A DNA stretch of 64,000 nt from Deltaproteobacteria bacterium HGW-Deltaproteobacteria-6 (GCA_002840435.1 PHAT01000005.1:548460-612459), one strand, 5' to 3'; counted from the stretch's first letter, positions 42,288-52,494 are shown. A program made the numbers and translations. Notes: a model not told the origin generated them from the sequence alone.

Positions 42288-45200
42288 TCAGCCCTCTCCA
42301 TATAAAACAAAAACAGACCAGTAAAAGGGATTAGGATATTTTGACTTGATCTCCTTGCGGGCAAACTTCAGCGCCTCCGCATTGCTTTTGCCGGATTTGA
42401 TCTGGCCGTAAAATGACTTCATGTATTCCACGGCGGCCTCGGAGGCCACTTCCCAGAGGCTGACAACAACGCTTCGCGCTCCGGCATGCTGAAAGGCCCG
42501 CGCAAAATTGGCCACTCCCTCGCCCTCCGTCATCTTGCCCCTGCCCGTCGAGCAGGCCGATAAAACAACCAGCTCGGCATTCAATTTCAACCCCAGCACG
42601 TCGCTCAGGGTTAAAAACCCGTCATCGCCTTCTTTATTTTCCACCTGTCCCAGAATGATGAAAGGTTCCTGGATACCCTGAATTTTTCCCGGCAGATCGG
42701 CGTGGGTGGCGAAATGCAGATAGCGATAATCGCCAAGCGAGGCCTTGCGGAAATTTGTTTCGTTCGCGGCTATGCCCAGCAAAATAGCGGGAGGTACGGG
42801 CTGGACGCCAAAGAGCAAAGCAATGGCCCGGATCTCATCCTCTGTTTCGGGAAGCGCCGGATAGACCACTTCTTCGGTTGCCGTCGCGGCGTCCGTTTTG
42901 CCCAGCAACGTTAAGCCGCGATAGGCGTATTGTTTTAAACCGGGGCCTGGCGCAGGCAGGGGCTTTCCCTGCTTGTAGGCTATATAGCGCGGGTCCGCCC
43001 GGTCATAAACAGGATTGCCGATGGCAAAGAGCGTTTTTCCCGTCGCCTGCGCTTTCAGCATTCTGGTCAGGGCCAGAGAAGTTGCCGATTGGGCGTAGGT
43101 GATGTTCCACTGATCACCGGCGTAGAGGTTTCCGCGTTCGTCCCTGCCTTCCCTGACCACCAGCGCCTCAAACGGCAGAAGCCCGAGCAGCCGGTCGGGG
43201 ACGATGATCAACCGCTGCGCTTTATTGTTTTCACCCGCGAAAACGGGGGCCAGCAGCAGATGATAAAGTTCTCCGGCCGATTTTGCGGAAAACCCGGCAA
43301 ACCTGCCGGAAGTCAAAGGCTCGATGAATTTCTGCACCTTTTCGTCCAGTTGATCTCCAGAAAGGTTGATCCGGTAAATTTTAACAACGCCGCCCTTCCG
43401 GACATCAAAGACAAAAACGGCATCATGGCTGACGCCGAATTCGATGATGGCCTCCGAATCATTCAGGGGCAGTGATCCTGCGGCAACAGGCCGCGGATAA
43501 TGAAGGGCGGCATACAGCGGATAATCCTTTCTTATTTCCAGAATGAGGGAATCGAGTTGCGACGTCACGTTCCTTTCTTCAGACAGGAGGTTTTTAAAGG
43601 CCGCCTCGCCTTTTGCATAAGCGCTTTCCTTGTTCTTCCCGATGGCGGCAAGCGCTTGAACAATCTCTGCTTCTTTTGATTTGATGGATGCCGGGATTTG
43701 CGGATCTTCGGATTTCCTTACGGCTCCCGCCATGGTTTCCAGAAACATCCGGGCCTTGGCCAGTTCGGCAAAATAAAAGGCGCTCGCGGCGGCATCCGTG
43801 CCATAGGGCGCAAAAGCATCATCCTGCGTTTCTCCCCGGATGGCCATGGCCGCAAGAACTGCCATCAACTCCCGGTAAGGTGTCAGCCTGCTGATATAAC
43901 CGCCGCCTGCGAAAAACTCGCCGCGCTCTCCAACGGCGCGTCTGATTTCTTCAATAATGGTGACTGCCTGCAGCAGTTCCTTTGATGATTCCCTGAGCGC
44001 GCCTTTGCCCTTCAAAGCCAGGCCGTACTGGGTGTGGTACTCCAGAGCGCGGTTCCGGCTGTCCCGCCAGTTGGGGGGCAGTTCCCGAAGCAGGGCCAGC
44101 GCGTCATCATATTGATTTGTGGCAAGATAAACCTCTATCAAACCGGCATGAATCAGGCGGGTTTTTGTAATACGCCTGCTGAGATTTTTCCGCTCGATAA
44201 ATACGTCCTGTGCTTCACGGTATCGCTTCTGGCGGAGATAAACAGCGCCGATATTGTTGAGGCGCGCGGCAATGTTATGCGGATTGTCCAGTTTCCTTTC
44301 TATCTGCAAGGCTTCCTGGAGATTGGCCAGCGCCTGGTCATAGAGGCCCTGCCGGAAATATTCCATTCCGATGTTGTTCAGGCCCAGTGCAATTCTTTGC
44401 GGTCTTCTCAATTCTTTTTCGAGTTTCACCGACTGTTGATAATAGTTCAGCGCGGCAGCGGACTTGCCCAGACTCGCATAAACATTGCCGATGTTATTGA
44501 GGTTGGTGGAAATCAGGGCCGGATTATCCAGCGCCCTGCTGATTTTCAGCGATTCTTCATAGTTGGCCAGGGCCTTGTCGTATTGATCCAGCTCCTTATA
44601 CATCGCGCCCATGTTGGTATAGGTTATCGCCAGGTCAGGACGAATATTATTTCTCTTCTGAATGGCGAGCGCCTCCTGATAATAGGCAATGGCCTTGTCA
44701 CGCATATTCAGATCGCAATAGTTATCGCCGATATTGGTTAAGGTGGTCGCCATTTCCTGCTGATTATTAATCTGCCTCGTGAGCCGGAGCGCTTCCTGAT
44801 AATAGGCCAGCGGCTTGTCGTATTGGCCGAGGGCTGAGTAGGCACGGCCGATCAGGTTGAGGCTGACGGCGATGCCCTGCAAATCATTCAATTCTCTGTT
44901 GATACGGAGCGACTCGGTGAGCACGGACAAAGCCCGGTCATATCGGTTAAGGGCGTTTTGTGATTTGCCCATATTGAAAAGAACGATGGCGACACTTTTT
45001 TTATCATTCAGTTCCCGGAATATTCTCAAAGACTCCTCAAAGAGGCCCAATGCTTTTTCGTATTGATTAAAAGTACGGTGGTAAACCGCACCGGTATTGA
45101 ACAGATTGGCCGCAATCAGATCCTTGTTATTGGCTTTTCTTGCCGCGGCCAGCGCGTCTTCATAGTACTTGAATGCTTTTTTGTCGTCATCCATCGCCTC

Positions 45201-45434
45201 GTAAACCGCGCCGATGCCGTTGAGGTCGGCGGCTACGCATTCCCAGTCGCCCGCGCAAAGAGCAAGCGAGCGCTGATAATAAGCAAGAGCGTCTTTGTTG
45301 TTGCCTGCCGCGGAAGCCTTTTCCCCCATCTCCCACAAGGTTTCCGCTTCGTTTTTTCCCGCCAGCGCGGTATTGACGATCATTAAAGTAAAAATGAATA
45401 TCAGCAAAATAATGAAGCTTTTGGTCTTGAACAT
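42288..45434 (-). CDS. Secreted TPR-CHAT protein (caspase-like protease domain)
   Basis: The 1048-residue protein has a signal peptide (hydrophobic to about residue 25, ending TALA). About ten tetratricopeptide repeats follow (residues about 30-450, units such as ALAYYQRSLAL, ALGLFEESLRI, PLAYYQEALRL). After a linker comes a C-terminal CHAT domain. The catalytic dyad is visible as a His in HFATHA (H911) and Cys in LSACSTG (C961). CHAT proteins are caspase/separase-like peptidases controlled through their TPR arrays. It follows the coiled-coil protein gene by 268 bp and probably shares its promoter. Export to the periplasm is notable, because well-studied TPR-CHAT proteases are cytoplasmic. 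Confidence 0.88.
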   Translation of the reverse strand: MFKTKSFIILLIFIFTLMIVNTALAGKNEAETLWEMGEKASAAGNNKDALAYYQRSLALCAGDWECVAADLNGIGAVYEAMDDDKKAFKYYEDALAAARKANNKDLIAANLFNTGAVYHRTFNQYEKALGLFEESLRIFRELNDKKSVAIVLFNMGKSQNALNRYDRALSVLTESLRINRELNDLQGIAVSLNLIGRAYSALGQYDKPLAYYQEALRLTRQINNQQEMATTLTNIGDNYCDLNMRDKAIAYYQEALAIQKRNNIRPDLAITYTNMGAMYKELDQYDKALANYEESLKISRALDNPALISTNLNNIGNVYASLGKSAAALNYYQQSVKLEKELRRPQRIALGLNNIGMEYFRQGLYDQALANLQEALQIERKLDNPHNIAARLNNIGAVYLRQKRYREAQDVFIERKNLSRRITKTRLIHAGLIEVYLATNQYDDALALLRELPPNWRDSRNRALEYHTQYGLALKGKGALRESSKELLQAVTIIEEIRRAVGERGEFFAGGGYISRLTPYRELMAVLAAMAIRGETQDDAFAPYGTDAAASAFYFAELAKARMFLETMAGAVRKSEDPQIPASIKSKEAEIVQALAAIGKNKESAYAKGEAAFKNLLSEERNVTSQLDSLILEIRKDYPLYAALHYPRPVAAGSLPLNDSEAIIEFGVSHDAVFVFDVRKGGVVKIYRINLSGDQLDEKVQKFIEPLTSGRFAGFSAKSAGELYHLLLAPVFAGENNKAQRLIIVPDRLLGLLPFEALVVREGRDERGNLYAGDQWNITYAQSATSLALTRMLKAQATGKTLFAIGNPVYDRADPRYIAYKQGKPLPAPGPGLKQYAYRGLTLLGKTDAATATEEVVYPALPETEDEIRAIALLFGVQPVPPAILLGIAANETNFRKASLGDYRYLHFATHADLPGKIQGIQEPFIILGQVENKEGDDGFLTLSDVLGLKLNAELVVLSACSTGRGKMTEGEGVANFARAFQHAGARSVVVSLWEVASEAAVEYMKSFYGQIKSGKSNAEALKFARKEIKSKYPNPFYWSVFVLYGEG

Positions 45435-45702
45435 GTTATCTCCTTAAATCTTTTCTTTGCTACATTCTTCCGTCAAAGCTGTCGCTATTTTGATTTGAAA
45501 TCAAGTGATTTCTTCGAGGTGACTGAACCGGCGGAAGTGCGGAGTCTATCTTGTGCTGTTATGGATCGACGAATGTTATAAAGCACCCCGGGGCGGCGGG
45601 GTCAATGGCGCGCCCGGTCTGCTGCAAGCGGTTTTCACCTGCCTCAACCGCTGATTGCTTCGCTTACCATAAAAAATCACCAATAATGCTCTGATGGATA
45701 AC

Positions 45703-47838
45703 CTACTTTTTCTTTCTTTTTTTTGCCTTGGGGGGCGCCTGCGCCGGGGCTGTTGCCGGCGCCGGGGTAGCATTCAAACTTTGGGCTTTAGGGGCAAGTC
45801 GAATATCGGGAATCACCAGATCAAATTCCTGCCAGGACGGAATCCAGGCGCGCTTATAGTAGATAAACGGATGAAGATTGATCTTGATCGTTTTTGTATT
45901 GGCGGGAGCACCGGCGAACACCAGCTCCATCGCAACGGATGTTTGCGGCTGCAGGGCAATACCTTTACCCCGGCTGTCGATATCATACATCTGTTTTTTA
46001 TGGGCGCCTTGTATAACATAGGCATGTGTGGTTGTATAAAATTTATCGGATTCATCATAAATCTTTGATCTGTTCCATCGGCCGAAGCGTTCATCATAAA
46101 AAGCGACAGACCGGACATCGGCATCCGTGTTAATCACTTCCAGCCGGACGTGAATGCCGTCTTTGGCAACCTGGACACTGCGCAGATCAAACAGACATCC
46201 CAGCGCGCTAACGGTGGCCAGCGGTTGATAGCTGCGATGGGGCGTTGCCGCTGTTATTTTTTCCTGAGGCGCTTCCGCTGCCGGCCTGGGCTTGGCTTCC
46301 GGCACGGCATCCTCGCTTTTGTAAATGGGTTCCCTAGTTTGTTTTTCATAAACGGCCTGCTTTTTCAGGGGCTGTTTTACTTCCTGCTCCTCCAGAACGG
46401 TCCGGACACGGAAAGCCATGTTGACGCGCACAGAGTCCCCTTCATTAATAAAAGAGATTAGCCGAACGGCAATAATGCGCGCTTCCGTTATGGCCTGGGT
46501 GGAAGATTCCGCAGTTACCTGAAAATTGGTGACTTCAGTTGTGGAGCTGGAGTGCTGCGTCTTGGCATCGTTTTTAACTTCGGCCAGTTTATCCAGAATG
46601 GCTTCGGCGGAAGCTTCGGCAGGGCTTTGCGAACCTTTGGTGGTGGCCAGGGCTGTTTTGATAATAATGGATTCATGGGTCCGCTTTTTCTCCTGCAGAA
46701 CCGCCTGCGCGTCATGAAACTGCCTTTCCACCAAATCTTTTCTTTCCCGAATGGCCGCCACATCGAGGCTCATTTTGTAGTAAGTTTCTTCTTTGCGTTT
46801 CAGCAGTAATTTTTGAGTTTCCTTTTCTCCTTTAGCCGTTTTGATTTTATTCTGGAGATTCGTGATTCTGTCCTGAAAAGATTTAACCTGTTCATTTAAG
46901 CCGTCTCCGGCGGCAAGATTGCTTTGAGCCGTATCCCGGATGGCGTTTTCAAACCGGGTCAGTTCATAATTTTTAGGATTAAACTGGTTTTGCGTCAGAA
47001 ATACTTCCAAATCCTTATGGGAGCTTATAACGGCCACCTTATATTTTGCCGAAGCGGCTACCGGGCTTATTTTTCCGGACTTGTTATCCTGGAAAGGGTA
47101 AAGCTCATAGCGCTTCAGGCGCAGATACGTTGTCCCGCTTTCACCTTTTTCCAGTTCGATGCGCAGAGGCTCTTCTTTGTTCCATTTAGCCGTGCCTTCC
47201 TCCGTGGCGCGGATAAAATCAAAAGCCGCGATGCTATGAATGACTTTTGTGAAGGACTGGATATAAGTTCCCATATACTGGGCGATCAGCGGCGCTGAAG
47301 CTTTGTCGGCGGTGCCTTCCAGCTTATGGGCGCTGTCTTTGAATCCGCGGGTGTAGATAACGGCCACCAGGATTTCACCCTGCTTTTCCGACTGGAGCCA
47401 TCGTTTCAGAGAATCCTTCTGGGTTTTAATATCCTGTTCAAAGCGATCAATCTGGGCATCCAGATTTTCATTGGTAGCGCGGACGGTCTTGATGTCTTTG
47501 GCGGCTTCGTCAAGTTCGGTGGAAGAAGCCTGAAATTGCGTTGTCACCTCATCTCTCTTTTTCTTGGCGCGGATAAATTCTCTGTTTGCGGCAAGGATGG
47601 AACTCTTGTAATCCGCATCCTCTCTTTCTTTTTCTTCCTCAACAGCCTGGAGGTTCGCTCTCACTTCCTGCCTGGTTGAGAAGCCTTCGCGATTGTCCAC
47701 TTCGGAACGGATTATTTCGCGGACCGTATCCGGGGAATCGGTAGAAAGGGAAATCCATCGCAGCACGGGAGGGGCCGCATACGCCAAAGCCGTCATAAAG
47801 ATTAAAGTCAGCGATAAGCCTATTTTAGATTTAAACAT
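45703..47838 (-). CDS. Large secreted coiled-coil protein of unknown function
   Basis: I do not recognise this 711-residue protein. It has a signal peptide (MFKSKIGLSLTLIFM to AYA), a long charged coiled coil (about 55-150), a mixed domain (about 150-300), a second coiled coil (about 300-430), an Ala/Glu/Pro-rich linker with repeated PEAKPRPAAEAP-like sequence (about 510-540), and a beta-rich C-terminal domain (about 545-680) ending in a Pro/Ala/Lys-rich tail. It is the first gene of a unit with the TPR-CHAT gene and has a near-consensus promoter. It could be the substrate, scaffold or receptor of that protease; this is inference from adjacency only. Confidence 0.75.
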   Translation of the reverse strand: MFKSKIGLSLTLIFMTALAYAAPPVLRWISLSTDSPDTVREIIRSEVDNREGFSTRQEVRANLQAVEEEKEREDADYKSSILAANREFIRAKKKRDEVTTQFQASSTELDEAAKDIKTVRATNENLDAQIDRFEQDIKTQKDSLKRWLQSEKQGEILVAVIYTRGFKDSAHKLEGTADKASAPLIAQYMGTYIQSFTKVIHSIAAFDFIRATEEGTAKWNKEEPLRIELEKGESGTTYLRLKRYELYPFQDNKSGKISPVAASAKYKVAVISSHKDLEVFLTQNQFNPKNYELTRFENAIRDTAQSNLAAGDGLNEQVKSFQDRITNLQNKIKTAKGEKETQKLLLKRKEETYYKMSLDVAAIRERKDLVERQFHDAQAVLQEKKRTHESIIIKTALATTKGSQSPAEASAEAILDKLAEVKNDAKTQHSSSTTEVTNFQVTAESSTQAITEARIIAVRLISFINEGDSVRVNMAFRVRTVLEEQEVKQPLKKQAVYEKQTREPIYKSEDAVPEAKPRPAAEAPQEKITAATPHRSYQPLATVSALGCLFDLRSVQVAKDGIHVRLEVINTDADVRSVAFYDERFGRWNRSKIYDESDKFYTTTHAYVIQGAHKKQMYDIDSRGKGIALQPQTSVAMELVFAGAPANTKTIKINLHPFIYYKRAWIPSWQEFDLVIPDIRLAPKAQSLNATPAPATAPAQAPPKAKKRKKK

Positions 47839-48158
47839 AAAGTCACCTCTTTGAGACCATTCGGCGATTGGAAACCGGTTTGATAAGAATTCCCTTTTTG
47901 TAAGGATGAAGTATAGGAAACGCTATCCGGTATGTCAATGAAATAATGACTGAAAAGCAGAACAGTGTCTTCCGGGTACACGGCAGACAGGAACCACAGA
48001 CAGGGTTGTGGAGGATGACTCAGGCGTTCGGGCCGGATAATATTTATTTGCTTTCCAATGATCTTTTATGTAAAAGGGATATCATCCTCAAAACATATTT
48101 ATTACAAAAAGCCATATTTTAAGTGTGACGTATATTAATTGTTAGCGGGAAATTGATA
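47839..48158. other. Divergent intergenic region between the coiled-coil protein and GNAT genes
   Basis: It holds the minus-strand promoter at 47910-47938. The half nearer the GNAT gene is AT-rich around 48050-48150 and probably contains that gene's promoter, but no clear hexamer pair is visible. No repeat or small gene is seen. Confidence 0.4.
47910..47938 (-). promoter_or_regulatory. Sigma-70 promoter for the coiled-coil/TPR-CHAT unit
   Basis: On the minus strand TTGACA (47933-47938) and TATACT (47910-47915) are separated by exactly 17 bp. The -10 box ends 71 bp upstream of the start codon, giving a short leader. Confidence 0.75.
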
Positions 48159-48575
48159 ATGATCAAATACGTGAATTCCAAGCCAACCCTTGCTGCCTAT
48201 AAGAAGCTGTATGAGAGCACAGGATGGACAACCGCTGATGTGGTGCCGGATGAAGTTTTACAGGCGGCCATTGATAATTCCTGGTATTGGATATCCGCCT
48301 ATGATGATCAAACGCTGATTGGTGTTGGCCGTCTGGTATCCGATGGGGTTTATTATGCGCATATCCATGACATAATCGTCGACCCCAAATACCGGAATCA
48401 GGACATCAGCGCCTCAATCGTTGAGATGCTGAAAGAAAAGTGTCTGAAAAATTCATTCCGCAGAGTGTGGTTGTTTCCGGGAACGGGTCAAGTGGGTTTC
48501 TATTTGAGGAATGATTCGGAAAATCGCCCCTCTACTCAACAGTGGGTGAAGTTGATCAACGAATTCCAGTCGTGA
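48159..48575 (+). CDS. GNAT-family N-acetyltransferase
   Basis: The 138-residue protein has the GNAT fold: GVGRLVSDGVYYAHIHDIIVDPKYRNQDISASIVEML contains the central strand and the acetyl-CoA pyrophosphate loop, here RNQDIS in place of the common R/QGxGxG/A. The weakened loop may change cofactor affinity. Substrate unknown. It is convergent with the ADP-forming synthetase-GNAT fusion gene. The binding site GCGGGA before ATG 48159 is weak. Confidence 0.8.
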   Translation: MIKYVNSKPTLAAYKKLYESTGWTTADVVPDEVLQAAIDNSWYWISAYDDQTLIGVGRLVSDGVYYAHIHDIIVDPKYRNQDISASIVEMLKEKCLKNSFRRVWLFPGTGQVGFYLRNDSENRPSTQQWVKLINEFQS

Positions 48576-48810
48576 TCATGGCAAAAATATGTAGTCTTCC
48601 CATTGTCCGCTATCATCTTTTCGAGTAAACCAGTTCAAATAATGGTGGATTCCCTTCTTTGCGGCGGTGTTACAATGTCATTGCGAGCAAAGGGAAGCCC
48701 TCGCTGTCTGTTAGACTGCCACGTAAAAGTGGACAACTTTATTTATCTGAATTTTTCATGCGCTGCGAAATACGCTCGCGCCCCCTGCAAAGGGGGTCAC
48801 GAACCTCGCT

Positions 48811-51498
48811 TCACGAAAGATTCAGCAGCATGGAAACCATGTTTTCATCCTTAGCGTCCAGGGCAAAGTCGCAGCGGCGGAAGATATTGATCATGGCGTA
48901 ATTTTGCAGAATCGTTTCCGCCCGGATGGCCTTGTATCCTTCCTTTCTGGCCAGCTCAATGCACTGCCGGGACAGGGTAGCGCCCAGATACCGATGCTGC
49001 CAGGGATCGGAAACGATAATGGCATATTCCGCTTCGCCCGCGCAGCGTTTGTTTTTGATCAGACGGGCGATGCCGAGAAACTTATACTGATCACCGACCT
49101 TCATTTCCGCGACAACGGCGACTTCTTCTTCCGGATTGAGATTGCAGAAACGCTGCGCCCGTTCCGGCGTGGCGGAAAACGGCGCCAGAAACCGCAGCCA
49201 CAGGGATTTTTCGGAACAGCCATTGACAAAATCCGTCCACAGGCCGACATCTTTGTGATTGAGCAGTCTGAGGCGCACGGGATTGTTATCCACCGACAGC
49301 GTGTCGCAGGTCAGGTGGCGGGCGATGGAATCGGCAATGGCGCTCTGCCTCCTGACACCGTAATGATACATCTGCCCCAGCACCTCCGCCGCCATTTCGG
49401 CCGTGGAATATACCGGGAAGCCGGCCTGTTCCATTTTCATCACATCGTTGATCATGAATTCCTTGCAGGCCACCACGCACATCACCGGCTTTTCCTTATA
49501 GTCGATGCTCTTCATGACGTCGACAAACGAACCCAGGATCTCACCCTGAATCACAACGATAAAACTCGCCACGTCGCCCGATTCCACGCCGATTTCAATG
49601 AGATCCTTCACCTGCCCGGGCGTCATGGAAAACGAACAATCAATCGGATTGCCAATGCTGGCATAATCGGGCAAAACATTCTTTAAACGCTTTTCAAAAT
49701 AAGGTTCCAGGGTGGCCAGACGCATATCGGAAAGGTACAGCATATCGGTTGCCGCGACACCCAGCGAACCGGTATACGTGATGACTAAAACCCCGTTGCC
49801 TCTCGGAACAGGCTGTTTGGAAAAAGCCCGCGTCAGCGCGAAAAGATGTTCATTGTCCCGGGCCCGGATGACGCCGCTCTGCCGGAAGGCCGCGTTGTTC
49901 ACTTCATCATTGCCCGCCAGCGATGCGGTATGCGAGGACACGGCTTTTTTACCGGCTTCCGTCCGTCCCGATTTCAACACGATGACCGGTTTGCGCATCG
50001 CCGCCCTTGTTGCCACATCGACAAAACGCTTGCCGCTGCGGATGTCTTCCATGTACATGACGATGACGGAGATATGATCATCATTGCTCAGATACTCCAG
50101 AATATCCGTTTCATTGATGTCCATCTTGTTGCCGATTGTCGCCACAATGCCGAAATCAAGCACGTTGCTCAATCCGGTGAGAATTCCCGCGGCGTAAACA
50201 CCGGCCTGGGCCACCATCCCGACATTCCCTTTTTTCAGATCGGAAAGCAGCCCGATGGACTGCACCATGTTGTGATGGGTGTTAATGACGCCGGAACAAT
50301 TGGGGCCGAGCACGCGGCAGCCATGCTCGTGAATGATTTTCAGAATTCTTTCCTGAGCCTGCTTGCCTTCCTCGCCGCTTTCGGCGAACCCCGCCGCCTC
50401 CACGACGATAAACCGGACGCCCTTTTCAGCGCAATCGGCAATAGCCGACTCAACCGCTTTGGCCGGAACAATGACAATGGCCAGATCCACGGGACCCGGC
50501 ACATCACGGATCGACTTGTAGGCCCTGATGCCCAGCACGGAATCCTTATACGGATTGATCGGGTAGAGTTTGCCCGGAAAATCGTGGCTCAGCAGATTCC
50601 AGAAAACGTTGTAACCCAGTTTTATTTTGACATCGGAGGCGCCGATCACCGCGATGCTCTGAGGATAAAAGAAATCGTGCAGGCTTTCCCTGCCTGCTGC
50701 CGCGACGTTTTCATGCGGCGCGGGCTCGGTGACAAACATCCGTGCGTCGACGGTAACATAGCCATCCGGGTAGAGAAATAACGGGTTGATATCCAGTTCG
50801 CTGATTTCCGGATTCTCCTCAACCAGCCGGGAGATTTTCAAAAGCAGTTGTTTGAGCGAGTCCAGATCAACGGTCTGACCGCGGTACCCCTTCAGAATAT
50901 CCGAACCACGGATATCATCAATCATCTGGGCTGCGTCTTTTTCGGTGATCGGCAGAATGCGGAACGATACGTCGCGCAAAACTTCGACAAAAACGCCTCC
51001 CAAACCGAACATAATCAGGGGGCCGAAGCTGGGATCGCGCGCTACGCCGATGATGGCTTCGATGCCCGCTTTGGCCATCCGTTGCACCGCAACGCCTTCG
51101 ATATGCTGATATTTGAAAGTTTCCAGAATGTCACGGTAGGCGCAGCGGACGGCTTCGGCGCTCATCAAATTGAGTTTAACGCCGCCGGCGTCCGTTTTGT
51201 GAACAACATCCGGTGAAACGATTTTCATCACCACGGGAAACCCGATTTTATCGCAGATGGCCAGCGCTTCGTCCTCGGAGCGGGCCACCAGGTACCCCGT
51301 CGTGGGGATGCCGATGCCTTCGAGGATTTCCTTGCTTTCATGTTCCATCAGGTAGCTGCGGTTGTCCCGAACGGCCTGATGGATAATCTCAGCTAACCCG
51401 TCCTGCAAAAGTTTGCCCTTTGTTGATTCCGGCGCCATCCGGGTGACAAATGTTCCCGATGACGCCCGCGGTGATCCTGAGCATGTCCTTTCCATCAT
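48811..51498 (-). CDS. ADP-forming acyl-CoA synthetase (beta-alpha order) fused to a GNAT domain
   Basis: The 895-residue protein starts with an ATP-grasp beta domain (about 30-260, KEILEGIGIPTTGY and VVHKTDAGGVKLN). The CoA-binding and succinyl-CoA-ligase-like alpha domains follow (about 285-720, IAVIGAS, LGPNCSGVIN, GNVGMVAQAG). It ends with a GNAT domain (about 735-890). The phosphohistidine is retained in SSHTASLAGND, so energy-conserving acyl-CoA + ADP + Pi = acid + ATP chemistry is plausible. In the Pat/PatZ acetyltransferases the order is alpha-beta-GNAT, so the domain order here is different. A GGGGGAGAA precedes the double ATG at 51498. It may make ATP from acetyl-CoA and acetylate partner enzymes. 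Confidence 0.88.
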   Translation of the reverse strand: MMERTCSGSPRASSGTFVTRMAPESTKGKLLQDGLAEIIHQAVRDNRSYLMEHESKEILEGIGIPTTGYLVARSEDEALAICDKIGFPVVMKIVSPDVVHKTDAGGVKLNLMSAEAVRCAYRDILETFKYQHIEGVAVQRMAKAGIEAIIGVARDPSFGPLIMFGLGGVFVEVLRDVSFRILPITEKDAAQMIDDIRGSDILKGYRGQTVDLDSLKQLLLKISRLVEENPEISELDINPLFLYPDGYVTVDARMFVTEPAPHENVAAAGRESLHDFFYPQSIAVIGASDVKIKLGYNVFWNLLSHDFPGKLYPINPYKDSVLGIRAYKSIRDVPGPVDLAIVIVPAKAVESAIADCAEKGVRFIVVEAAGFAESGEEGKQAQERILKIIHEHGCRVLGPNCSGVINTHHNMVQSIGLLSDLKKGNVGMVAQAGVYAAGILTGLSNVLDFGIVATIGNKMDINETDILEYLSNDDHISVIVMYMEDIRSGKRFVDVATRAAMRKPVIVLKSGRTEAGKKAVSSHTASLAGNDEVNNAAFRQSGVIRARDNEHLFALTRAFSKQPVPRGNGVLVITYTGSLGVAATDMLYLSDMRLATLEPYFEKRLKNVLPDYASIGNPIDCSFSMTPGQVKDLIEIGVESGDVASFIVVIQGEILGSFVDVMKSIDYKEKPVMCVVACKEFMINDVMKMEQAGFPVYSTAEMAAEVLGQMYHYGVRRQSAIADSIARHLTCDTLSVDNNPVRLRLLNHKDVGLWTDFVNGCSEKSLWLRFLAPFSATPERAQRFCNLNPEEEVAVVAEMKVGDQYKFLGIARLIKNKRCAGEAEYAIIVSDPWQHRYLGATLSRQCIELARKEGYKAIRAETILQNYAMINIFRRCDFALDAKDENMVSMLLNLS

Positions 51499-51861
51499 GT
51501 TCTCCCCCTCATGTGTTTTCCCCTCGTTTTTTTTGTTCCGCAACCAAACAATGCGGAACACGAACACGATAGCGGATTAGCACAGGCGTTGGAAAGATTA
51601 TATCGGCTGAGGGCTGATTTACATGTCAGAATGATGCCGGGGCATATGACGGATTCTGTCCGACAGGCTGTCAGACGAATATTCGGATTCTTCCCGCGCC
51701 TTCGGCGGATTCGGAATAACATGCATTTTGTCACTTCGATCCCGGCATAAGCGGGGTCCTGCTCCGGGAGAAGTCTAAAATCGGGTCTGCAAAAAGGCAT
51801 CTCCCCGGCATGCGCCGGGCTGTCGCCTGCGGTCGATATGGCAATGTGGGGCAGCGCAAGA

Positions 51862-52494
51862 CTAATTGATGAATTTGTTGTGAACGGCGTAAAGGGTGAG
51901 TTCGGCGTTCTTTTTCATGCCCATTTTGGACATGACCCGTGTGCGGTAGGTGCTGATGGTCTTCACACTCAGGCACAATTCATCGGCAATGTCGGAGACG
52001 GACTTGCCGGAAGCCAGCATCAGCATGACCTGATGCTCACGGTTGGAAAGCCTTTCGTGGGGCAGCTTTTGCGTGTCGATATCCAGTTCGTCGGCCAGCT
52101 TTTCAGCCAGCGACGCGGTAACGTATTTTCCGCCCTGCGCAACCTTGCGGATGGCGCCGATCAGTTCCTGCGGCGCGCTGGCTTTGGTGAGATAGCCTGA
52201 TGCGCCCGCGCGCAGAGCGCGCACGGCATATTGCTCTTCAGGGTGCATGCTTAAGATCAATACAGCCAGCTTCGGGCGCTGGGCTTTGATGTCTTCCAGA
52301 ATTTCCAGACCGCTTCGTCCCGGCATGGAGATATCGAGCAGGACCACGTCATATTCATATTTCAGAACCTTATCGAGCGTCTCGGCGCCGTTTTGCGCTT
52401 CGTCCTTGACCAGAATATCCCGGACGTCCGCCAGAATCTGGATCACGCCCTGGCGCACCACGGCGTGATCATCGGCAACCAGTATGCGTATCAT
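51862..52494 (-). CDS. NarL/FixJ-type response regulator
   Basis: The 210-residue protein has a receiver domain (acidic pair in LVADDHA, phosphoacceptor in VVLLDISMPG, lysine in YLTKASA) and a LuxR-type helix-turn-helix (about 145-205: LSNREHQVMLMLASGKSV, then SVKTISTYRTRVMSKM). Its gene overlaps the 3' end of the kinase gene by 4 bp (ATGA), so the two are translationally coupled. A NarL-type protein of this kind is a candidate to bind the TGTAGGACTTT palindromes near acs and the CoA-transferase gene, but nothing in the sequence proves it. Confidence 0.93.
   Translation of the reverse strand: MIRILVADDHAVVRQGVIQILADVRDILVKDEAQNGAETLDKVLKYEYDVVLLDISMPGRSGLEILEDIKAQRPKLAVLILSMHPEEQYAVRALRAGASGYLTKASAPQELIGAIRKVAQGGKYVTASLAEKLADELDIDTQKLPHERLSNREHQVMLMLASGKSVSDIADELCLSVKTISTYRTRVMSKMGMKKNAELTLYAVHNKFIN

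Noticed and set aside
48660-48810. Sequence with GTCATTGCGAGCAAAG and AAAAGTGGACAACTT resembling ends of insertion sequences.
   Set aside because: No inverted-repeat partner, transposase fragment or duplication is visible, so a mobile-element remnant cannot be supported.
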